23,166 nucleotides of DNA from the IMG/VR virus record IMGVR_UViG_3300020472_001756, positions 1 through 23,166 of that record. One strand, written 5' to 3'. The notes beneath the pieces are model-generated. The model was not told where the DNA came from. It saw nothing but the letters and a program-made list of their open reading frames with translations, and did no database searches. The position numbers and the translations under genes are program-made. Positions 18,983-23,166 of the stretch are shown one piece after another. Position 1 is the stretch's first letter. Each line of letters opens with the position of its first letter. Source of the DNA: a virus.

Positions 18983-20785
18983 CTACTCTTCTTTATATGC
19001 AACGAATTTACTCTTTGACACATCTACATCTAGATATGCCTCACGCTTAACTTCAATATCTTTATTTGCAGGTTTCACTCGTAATTCAATACGATTATCT
19101 GAGAAAGTACCCTTCAAGATAGTAAAATCAGTGATCATTATCTCACCTTTATCATAATCTACAATACCAACTGAATCATCTAATAGAATTTTCTCGTTAG
19201 TAATGGAATCTAGTCTATATAGTACCAATTTACCATCTCTATCCTCTAGATACGAGGTATAATTAGGAAACTCAAAGGTTGTTATTCCTGTAGATGATAC
19301 TACAGAGTTGTCACAATCTTTTTTAAATGAATTTTGGTAACAAACTTCATAATATGATGATGAATTGATTTGTGCAATAAAATCTTTTCTCATAATTATG
19401 TCAGTATCATTAGAATTGATAGCACGGTCTGCATTATCAATAACACTAATGAATTTACTATATCTAAATTTTCCGTTAAACTTCTCTGTACCAGAGGTTT
19501 TAAGATAATCTGTTACCGCTGTTGATACCTTTGATACTATTTCTGTAGGTAGTAAATTGGTTTTAATACCATTGTAGTAAATATCACTTGACAATTCTAA
19601 ATGTAGTATAGATGGATCAACGATTTCAGGTCTAATTGAAGCAACACAATATTGTTTGAGATCCTTCTTTAATTCATTTTTAGTAAATGCTGATAACGCA
19701 GAAGCCTCAGTAGGTTTTACGGAAAGAAATACTTTACCATATGCAGGTGGTTCCTGATCCTCACCACCAAATACAATGATGTCGCTAACTGCTGGATATA
19801 AATTTCTAACTATTGCTTTATAATCATTAGTTGTTACTGCTCTATTTTGTGCTCCGTATAATTTAGGAGCATTGTATTTGATTTTATCAATAGTTTCAAT
19901 GTCTGCTCCACCACTTGCTATTGATGATGTTGATATATTACTTACAGAAAATGGAACTGTTATTGAAGCACCATTCTCATCTTCCATCAAACCATTGAAT
20001 GTAAAGGTTTGTGCTCCATTGGTAGTAGGTCCGTTTGTTACAATATAGGACATTTGTACTACTTGTCCAGGTGTAAGTGCTTTACCTAGTATTCCATCAC
20101 CAAAGAATATTTCATAATCTTCATCTTCTGATTCGTTGATAAAATACACACTATCATCTGCACCAATATCTAATATATTACTTGCTGATTTAAATTCGCT
20201 GAATACTGTTGATGAAGTAGATTCAAATACCTTTATATTAATTGTATTAGTATCAACTCCAGTATTGGATATTTTAAATTTCTGAGAAGAATCACTAGAA
20301 ACCTCAGTTATATTATTTAAGAACGAACCTTCATAAGCTTCAATATCAGTAAAACTTGCAACTCCATTTGCAACAGGTACTTTGTTGTCTTCTTTTAGTA
20401 TAAACCGATACAAAGAACCATCAAAATTAGTAACAAATCCACTTCCTGCTTTAATAGTAACTGATGCAGGTGCTGTTCCACCAAAAGATATATCTAGATT
20501 GATCGCTGCCTTTGGTGCTGTAACTGATTTGGGAGAATAACCTAACTGCTTTGCCAGAGATACTACATTGTCCCTCAGAGACGCTGAATCAAGGAACAGT
20601 TCATTCACTACCATATTGGTATTGAACGCCGTGTAGTACGTATTATATGCCAATACGTCAAGAAGGTTACTTAGTACGGAACCTTCAAAGTCATAGTCTG
20701 TGAAGTCCGACTGTGCTCTCATGTAATCTTTGAGAGCAGTCTTTATATTAGCGAAGTCTAAATTGTTTAACTGGGTATATGGCAT
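18983..20785 (-). CDS. 6: Baseplate wedge subunit gp6 (Baseplate_J family)
   Basis: A 600-residue protein, close to T4 gp6 (660 aa). In T4, gp6 dimers link wedges into the inner baseplate ring and surround the hub. The N-terminus (LDFANIKTALKDYM, then FEGSVLSNLLDVLAYNTYY and NELFLDSASLRDNVVSLAKQLGYSP) is the classic gp6/J-protein opening. The central part has AVTTNDYKAIVRNLYP, typical of the Baseplate_J fold, and the C-terminal part is beta-rich. The ATG overlaps the gp25 stop by one base (TAATG). A good ribosome site, AAGGA, sits 7 bases upstream inside the gp25 coding region and within a 12-base perfect palindrome. The TAG stop is immediately followed by the ATG of the gp7-like gene. Order gp25-gp6-gp7-gp8 supports co-translation of wedge parts. 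Confidence 0.95.
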   Translation of the reverse strand: MPYTQLNNLDFANIKTALKDYMRAQSDFTDYDFEGSVLSNLLDVLAYNTYYTAFNTNMVVNELFLDSASLRDNVVSLAKQLGYSPKSVTAPKAAINLDISFGGTAPASVTIKAGSGFVTNFDGSLYRFILKEDNKVPVANGVASFTDIEAYEGSFLNNITEVSSDSSQKFKISNTGVDTNTINIKVFESTSSTVFSEFKSASNILDIGADDSVYFINESEDEDYEIFFGDGILGKALTPGQVVQMSYIVTNGPTTNGAQTFTFNGLMEDENGASITVPFSVSNISTSSIASGGADIETIDKIKYNAPKLYGAQNRAVTTNDYKAIVRNLYPAVSDIIVFGGEDQEPPAYGKVFLSVKPTEASALSAFTKNELKKDLKQYCVASIRPEIVDPSILHLELSSDIYYNGIKTNLLPTEIVSKVSTAVTDYLKTSGTEKFNGKFRYSKFISVIDNADRAINSNDTDIIMRKDFIAQINSSSYYEVCYQNSFKKDCDNSVVSSTGITTFEFPNYTSYLEDRDGKLVLYRLDSITNEKILLDDSVGIVDYDKGEIMITDFTILKGTFSDNRIELRVKPANKDIEVKREAYLDVDVSKSKFVAYKEE

Positions 20786-21177
20786 TATCTCGTCCTTGCA
20801 AGGAAGAAGTCTACAGTAGTAGGTGGATTATCTGAACCTCTAATTGAATATGACATCTCAACATCAAATCCATTATCATCAAAGTTTGGTATACAATCTA
20901 ATTCTTCAATCGTAATTCTTGGTTCGTATTCATCAATACAATATTTAATAGATTGCTCTAGTTCAGCACATGTACCATAATCTAAAGGTTCAAATAAGAA
21001 ACTTCGTATATCAGATCCATACTCAGGATTCATCAATCTCTCACCCTTATTAGTAAGCAATAAATTTACAATTGCTTGCTTAATAGCAGAAGCATCCCTA
21101 CTAACAACTAAGTCATTAGTAACAGGATGCTTCTTAAATGTTATATTAATATCCTTAAAGGACAACTTATTCGCCAT
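20785..21177 (-). CDS. 25: Baseplate wedge subunit gp25 (GPW/gp25 family)
   Basis: A 130-residue protein, essentially the size of T4 gp25 (132 aa). The family signature is clear: SAIKQAIVNLLLTNKGERLM followed by NPEYGSDIRSFLFEPLD (about residues 30-67), then the helix TCAELEQSIKYCIDEYEPRI and a closing beta part. In contractile tails gp25 sits at the top of the wedge core and starts sheath polymerisation (known for the family, which was once mis-described as lysozyme-like). The stop codon shares one base with the gp6 start. The gene follows a 40-base gap after the SET gene that contains a late-promoter-like GCTAAATA. The ribosome site is weak (GGTA just upstream of ATG). Confidence 0.95.
   Translation of the reverse strand: MANKLSFKDINITFKKHPVTNDLVVSRDASAIKQAIVNLLLTNKGERLMNPEYGSDIRSFLFEPLDYGTCAELEQSIKYCIDEYEPRITIEELDCIPNFDDNGFDVEMSYSIRGSDNPPTTVDFFLARTR
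20793..20804. repeat. 12-base perfect palindrome over the gp6 ribosome site
   Basis: TCCTTGCAAGGA reads the same on both strands, and its 3' half on the minus strand is the AAGGA ribosome site of gp6. It lies in the last codons of gp25. Confidence 0.55.
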
Positions 21178-21204
21178 TACCGACAGATATACGAAGTCAG
21201 TAGT

Positions 21205-21212
21205 TATTTAGC
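21205..21212 (-). promoter_or_regulatory. Possible late promoter upstream of gp25
   Basis: The 40-base gap between the SET gene and gp25 contains GCTAAATA on the minus strand, one mismatch from the NATAAATA late consensus described for cyanophages, about 28 bases upstream of the gp25 ATG. The same octamer also occurs at 22699-22706 inside a coding region, so it may be chance. Confidence 0.35.
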
Positions 21213-21217
21213 GACTT

Positions 21218-21517
21218 TTATCCTACCTTATAAAATGTATACTTTAAAAACAACTCATCTCCTTTCTTAATCTCTTTAATAGTCTTCATATAATAGATTC
21301 TACCCCATCCTTGGTCTTCATACCATTTAACGCAATTGGGGTCTTCAGAATGATTTACGAACCCTCCTAAAGGGGTTCGCATAATATCTTTATCAACTAC
21401 CACGTGGGATACACCAAGGTACATCATAGCATCAATATCCTCTTTTGCAAAAAGACCTTGACCTGCTATAGGACTATCCTTTATATGTAATTCATTCGGC
21501 AATGCTTGATAAGTCAT
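21218..21517 (-). CDS. Small SET-domain protein, putative protein-lysine methyltransferase
   Basis: A 99-residue protein that is almost entirely a SET domain. The AdoMet-binding GxG element is present in SPIAGQGLFAKEDI (about residues 15-28), and the NHS motif in GGFVNHSEDPNCVKW (about 51-65). The final GDELFLKYTF (about 85-94) holds the expected catalytic-type tyrosine, though the usual acidic residue before it is lysine here. No pre-SET or post-SET cysteine cluster is visible. The frame stays open upstream to an ATG at 21664, but that extension reads out of frame across the 44-aa gene at 21543-21677 and looks like an artefact, so I chose the ATG at 21517. No convincing Shine-Dalgarno is seen, so it may depend on coupling with the gene 25 bases upstream. 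The substrate is unknown. The gene sits between a PAAR-like gene plus basic peptide gene and gp25. Confidence 0.82.
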   Translation of the reverse strand: MTYQALPNELHIKDSPIAGQGLFAKEDIDAMMYLGVSHVVVDKDIMRTPLGGFVNHSEDPNCVKWYEDQGWGRIYYMKTIKEIKKGDELFLKYTFYKVG

Positions 21518-21542
21518 TCGGAGATTTTCGGCGTTCGGAGCG

Positions 21543-21677
21543 TTAGCGTCCCTGTCCTCTATAACGCTTCTTAGCAGCATTACGGGATGTAGGAGAAAGC
21601 TTCGTATTCTGTGAATTACCCTGTCTTGTCTTCTTAGGTTTTGGAAGGACATGTTGCCCATCATTATAAAGTGCCAT
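21543..21677 (-). CDS. Tiny Lys/Arg-rich protein (44 aa) in the baseplate cluster
   Basis: The minus strand from ATG at 21677 to TAA at 21543 encodes 44 residues. It starts MALYNDGQHVLPKPKKTRQG, continues through NSQNTKLSPTSRNAAKK and ends RYRGQGR. It is strongly basic, has no hydrophobic core and looks disordered. Small proteins with KKTRQGN and KKRYRGQG-type endings are, to my recollection, common in T4-like cyanophages near structural genes. The function is unknown. The ATG lies one base after the PAAR-like gene's TAA, and the SET gene starts 25 bases downstream, so the three look like one translational group. The same DNA also reads in another frame as an N-terminal extension of the SET gene, which I consider the wrong reading. 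Possible roles (inference) include nucleic-acid contact, a virion-packaged peptide, or a substrate for the adjacent SET enzyme. Confidence 0.72.
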   Translation of the reverse strand: MALYNDGQHVLPKPKKTRQGNSQNTKLSPTSRNAAKKRYRGQGR

Positions 21678-21678
21678 A

Positions 21679-22104
21679 TTAACTTACTTTAGTACACAAT
21701 TGTATTTTAGGATATATTGTCATATCTGTCAAGACTCTTGACTGTCCATTCGGGGTATCAGAATGATCCCCAGTAACTGCGACAAGACTCCCATTGATTT
21801 TGACCTTCTTATTGACAACATGCTCAATAGTTCTGGGAAGTGGAACGCATGGAGGGGGTGGAATGATCTGAGGTGCTCCTGCTGGTGTGGGAGCAGGGAC
21901 ACCAAGAGTCTCCCCATACATCTGTAAAGGAATGGCAGCATCTTTCGGTCCGACACTTACATTAGGTGAAATATGTGGAGTACCTGCTAATGGTGCTGCT
22001 GGATATAAACAAAGTGTTACACTAGGAGCATCATGAGTAGGATGTGGTCCACCTGGAAAAAAACTAACAGTATCTATTGTTGCTGCTCCTGCGATGAATG
22101 CCAT
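21679..22104 (-). CDS. PAAR-like tail-tip candidate, hypothetical structural protein (141 aa)
   Basis: A 141-residue, Pro/Gly-rich protein. The C-terminal part VKINGSLVAVTGDHSDTPNG resembles the repeating strand pattern of PAAR proteins (NGxxVAxxGD). His and Cys residues that could bind a metal are scattered through it (GGPHPTHDAPS near the start, PPPPCVPLP in the middle, QLCTKVS at the end). PAAR proteins cap the spike of contractile tails; T4 has gp5.4 between genes 5 and 6, so the location just before gp25 and gp6 fits. I cannot confirm the fold from sequence alone. The ATG at 22104 is preceded by AGAGGA at good spacing, inside the last codons of the overlapping coiled-coil gene (31 bases of overlap). 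An alternative is a generic cyanophage virion protein of unknown fold. Confidence 0.6.
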   Translation of the reverse strand: MAFIAGAATIDTVSFFPGGPHPTHDAPSVTLCLYPAAPLAGTPHISPNVSVGPKDAAIPLQMYGETLGVPAPTPAGAPQIIPPPPCVPLPRTIEHVVNKKVKINGSLVAVTGDHSDTPNGQSRVLTDMTIYPKIQLCTKVS

Positions 22105-22304
22105 TCTTTTAATTCCTCTACGTTATTATGTAGATAGTCAAGTGTCTCGGCAATACTTAAGTATTCCTCAGATTTCGGTGGACGGTACATCAATTGCGGT
22201 TTCTCTAATAAGGTTAACCGCTTCTCCATCATGCTTAACCTCTCGGACAATTGTTGGAGTTTCTCGTTGAACTTCTGCATTGTCAATTGGTTGTCTGCTG
22301 TCAT
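22074..22304 (-). CDS. Small coiled-coil protein (76 aa), hypothetical
   Basis: From ATG at 22304 this encodes 76 residues. Residues about 7-33 show a regular heptad pattern (MQKFNEKLQQL, SERLSMMEKRLTLLEK), followed by a PQLMYRPPKSEEYL linker and a second helix LDYLHNNVEELKEW. It is probably an oligomeric coiled-coil protein of unknown role. A longer version can start at a TTG at 22364, but the ATG at 22304 has a good AGGA ribosome site seven bases upstream, so I prefer it. The 3' end overlaps the PAAR-like gene by 31 bases and contains that gene's ribosome site. The 5' 137 bases overlap the gene at 22168-22401 in another frame. Confidence 0.7.
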   Translation of the reverse strand: MTADNQLTMQKFNEKLQQLSERLSMMEKRLTLLEKPQLMYRPPKSEEYLSIAETLDYLHNNVEELKEWHSSQEQQQ

Positions 22305-22401
22305 TATCTTGTCCTGAGAATCTCTCTGCTGCTGCAACTTCAAACTCGTCACAGAATTGTTCAAAATTGTCTAATATTCTTTCGTATGTATTACGTTCCA
22401 T
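22168..22401 (-). CDS. Small acidic hypothetical protein (77 aa) overlapping the coiled-coil gene
   Basis: The ATG at 22401 gives 77 residues that begin MERNTYERILDNFEQFCDEF, an acidic amphipathic helix, and end AVNLIRETAIDVPSTEI. Without this gene, the stretch from 22305 to 22390 would be non-coding, which is unusual in such a compact cluster. The ATG lies inside the last codons of the 79-aa gene (11-base overlap), which fits translational coupling; no clear Shine-Dalgarno is seen. The last 137 bases are shared with the coiled-coil gene in a different frame. An in-frame ATG at 22428 inside the previous gene would add nine residues but seems less likely. I do not recognise the family. Either both frames are used or only the first half of this frame is real. 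Confidence 0.45.
   Translation of the reverse strand: MERNTYERILDNFEQFCDEFEVAAAERFSGQDNDSRQPIDNAEVQRETPTIVREVKHDGEAVNLIRETAIDVPSTEI
22297..22315 (-). promoter_or_regulatory. Ribosome binding site deciding the coiled-coil gene start
   Basis: The minus strand carries AGGACAAGATAATG, placing AGGA seven bases before the ATG at 22304. The gp6 start has almost the same arrangement (AGGACGAGATAATG). This favours the ATG at 22304 over the upstream TTG. Confidence 0.5.
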
Positions 22402-22630
22402 AGGTTTCAGGGGGTTCGGGCGGACCATCTATCTTAGAAGTCTTACTGAATCTTACATCTAAATCTAAGTTCAGAAACTTATCTTCTAATGCTACTACTC
22501 TTTCTGATAACTCTTCAAGTATTTCTATTATCCTATTGATTTGCTTCTCGTGTGTATACACTGCATACTTCGGATTCTTTAGAAGTTCGTTATGAACCTC
22601 TTCAGGATGTAGTTCGGGTTTTTCAGTCAT
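22391..22630 (-). CDS. Small coiled-coil hypothetical protein (79 aa)
   Basis: A 79-residue acidic protein. After a short N-terminus (PEEVHNELLKNPKYAVY) comes a helix with heptad spacing, INRIIEILEELSERVVALED, followed by a Pro-rich tail ending PPEPPETYGT. It resembles in layout the coiled-coil protein at 22074-22304 (coiled coil plus proline-containing segment), so the two may be distant relatives or partners (inference). A sigma70-like promoter with an extended -10 lies 26 bases upstream. No strong Shine-Dalgarno precedes the ATG. The stop overlaps the start of the next small gene. The function is unknown. Confidence 0.65.
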   Translation of the reverse strand: MTEKPELHPEEVHNELLKNPKYAVYTHEKQINRIIEILEELSERVVALEDKFLNLDLDVRFSKTSKIDGPPEPPETYGT

Positions 22631-22655
22631 TTTTTACCAGGAAAAATTTTTCTAA

Positions 22656-22684
22656 ATTCTAGCACAGAACTTTTCATTTTGCAA
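22656..22684 (-). promoter_or_regulatory. Sigma70-like promoter with extended -10
   Basis: On the minus strand, TTGCAA (22684-22679, four of six matches to the -35 consensus) is followed after exactly 17 bases by TAGAAT (22661-22656), preceded by TG-n as in an extended -10 element. It would drive the small-gene cluster beginning at 22630 with a short leader. This is a host-polymerase type signal, unlike the late octamers elsewhere in the window. Confidence 0.5.
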
Positions 22685-22901
22685 ATAGTCTGTAAAGATA
22701 TTTAGCGAGACGTTCAATCATGTCAATGATTGCTGAGAATAAAGAATACTTTTTATTCCTTCGTGTCTTTGGAAATCCCTGTGGGCGTTTTTGTGATCTT
22801 ATGTATTTTCTCTCAGACCTCTCCTTCCTTTTCCTTTGGGAGGCGTATGTATTATACTGTCCACGTGTTGTGGCAGGATGTAGTCGTTGACCTTTTCTCA
22901 T
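22674..22901 (-). CDS. Small very basic hypothetical protein (75 aa)
   Basis: A 75-residue protein beginning MRKGQRLHPATTRGQYNTY. The middle third is a dense Arg/Lys segment (SQRKRKERSERKY, SQKRPQGFPKTRRNKK), and the C-terminal quarter is an amphipathic or weakly hydrophobic helix (LFSAIIDMIERLAKYLYRLF). It could contact nucleic acid or membranes, but I do not recognise the family. A T4-type late octamer lies about 18 bases upstream of the ATG. The leader is A-rich with no good Shine-Dalgarno. The end is 43 bases before the next gene, a gap that holds the -10 part of the sigma70-like promoter. Confidence 0.55.
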   Translation of the reverse strand: MRKGQRLHPATTRGQYNTYASQRKRKERSERKYIRSQKRPQGFPKTRRNKKYSLFSAIIDMIERLAKYLYRLFAK

Positions 22902-22919
22902 AATTTTTTTCTGGGGAAA

Positions 22920-22927
22920 TATTTATA
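22920..22927 (-). promoter_or_regulatory. T4-type late promoter octamer TATAAATA
   Basis: The minus strand reads TATAAATA, the exact T4 late consensus recognised by the gp55/gp33/gp45-modified host polymerase. It lies between the terminator at 22999-23026 and the basic 75-aa gene. The predicted leader would be only about a dozen bases. Confidence 0.55.
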
Positions 22928-22998
22928 TGTCGTTGGGATACTTTTGTAGGTTAGCTCTTTTCGTTTTTGCTCGGCACACCCCCAATATCGGCAACCCA

Positions 22999-23026
22999 TA
23001 AAAAACCCTGTCATTTCGGACAGGGT
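22999..23026 (-). terminator. Intrinsic terminator
   Basis: The minus strand has an 8-bp perfect stem ACCCTGTC / GACAGGGT with a 6-base loop (CGAAAT), followed directly by six T residues. It starts 14 bases after the TGA of the gene at the right edge. The plus strand lacks a T tract, so it acts on leftward transcription only. Confidence 0.85.
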
Positions 23027-23040
23027 GTGTGCTAGACTGT

Positions 23041-23166
23041 TCATGCGAACTCGTGCCGATAACGTGCGTCCTGTGATTTGCATCCTTTGGGTGCAATTCC
23101 TGTCATGCGTCTCATCATGAAAGCGAACTCAAGTTTTTTGTTCTTGATTACGCCGCCCTTTCTCTC
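23041..23166 (-). CDS. 3' end of an unrecognised small or larger gene (partial)
   Basis: An open frame enters from the right edge and ends at TGA (23041), with 41 residues visible. They read through KKLEFAFMMRRMTGIAPKG and end DARYRHEFA. The reading is supported by the strong terminator immediately after its stop. Internal methionines at 23118, 23115 or 23106 could start a much shorter protein, but none has a clear ribosome site, so the real start is probably outside the window. It is basic with one cysteine and I do not recognise it. Confidence 0.55.
   Translation of the reverse strand, partial: ERKGGVIKNKKLEFAFMMRRMTGIAPKGCKSQDARYRHEFA

Noticed and set aside
21729-21956. Alternative minus-strand frame of 75 codons within the PAAR-like gene
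   Set aside because: Fully contained in the 141-aa gene, which has a good ribosome site and PAAR-like motifs; the internal frame shows no features.
22935-22995. Possible tRNA or structured RNA in the gap left of the terminator
   Set aside because: A short direct repeat (TGCCGA) and G/C runs are present but no cloverleaf or long stem can be drawn, and no CCA end or T-loop appears.
22898-23083. Minus-strand frame of 61 codons ending with an ATGA overlap at the basic 75-aa gene
   Set aside because: It begins inside the right-edge gene, reads straight through the intrinsic terminator at 22999-23026 and over the late promoter, and has no recognisable protein features. The ATGA overlap is probably chance.
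1-23166. CRISPR array, insertion sequence or attachment site
   Set aside because: No regularly spaced direct repeats, no transposase-like frame and no terminal inverted repeats were seen. Repetitive appearance in the long genes comes from Ser/Thr/Gly-rich coding repeats.

Overview
The window is a stretch of the structural (baseplate) region of a T4-like myovirus. Base composition is strongly AT-rich. The gene set (gp25, gp6, gp7-like, gp8, a giant DUF4815-type protein, a small SET-domain gene and tiny Arg/Lys-rich genes) suggests a marine phage, most likely a cyanophage of Synechococcus or Prochlorococcus, or possibly a pelagiphage. Host assignment is inference. Every gene I can support lies on the minus strand, so the biological reading order is right to left.

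Right edge to left: (1) the 3' end of an unrecognised gene (23041-23166), closed by a clear intrinsic terminator. (2) A T4-type late promoter octamer and a set of small genes (22901 to 22074): a basic 75-aa protein, a 79-aa coiled-coil protein behind a sigma70-like extended -10 promoter, and two small genes that appear to overlap in different frames. (3) A PAAR-like candidate, a 44-aa Lys/Arg-rich peptide and a compact SET-domain protein. (4) The baseplate wedge series gp25, gp6, a 2915-residue gp7-like protein and gp8, in the same order as T4 genes 6-7-8. (5) A giant DUF4815-type virion protein of at least 2812 residues that runs off the left edge.

The baseplate genes are packed tightly: gp25/gp6 overlap by one base, gp6/gp7 abut with no gap, and gp8 follows gp7 after 55 bases that hold two late-promoter octamers. 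They would give the wedge of the contractile tail baseplate: gp25 nucleates sheath, gp6 forms the wedge dimer ring, gp7 and gp8 bind around it, and the DUF4815 protein takes the position where T4 has gp9/gp10.

The main surprise is the architecture of the gp7-like protein. The two halves of the conserved T4 gp7 C-terminal core are recognisable but separated by about 1,400 residues of inserted modules, including a YHYH-type domain, and followed by about 1,150 residues that carry fibre-like repeats, a cyanophage-type helical module and two polyglycine tracts. Several of these modules recur in gp8 and in the DUF4815 protein, so the three neighbouring wedge proteins seem to have grown by sharing the same small domains. 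A second point of interest is a SET-domain gene that directly follows a histone-tail-like basic peptide gene. No tRNA, CRISPR array, insertion sequence or attachment site was seen, and no gene-free stretch exceeds about 140 bases.
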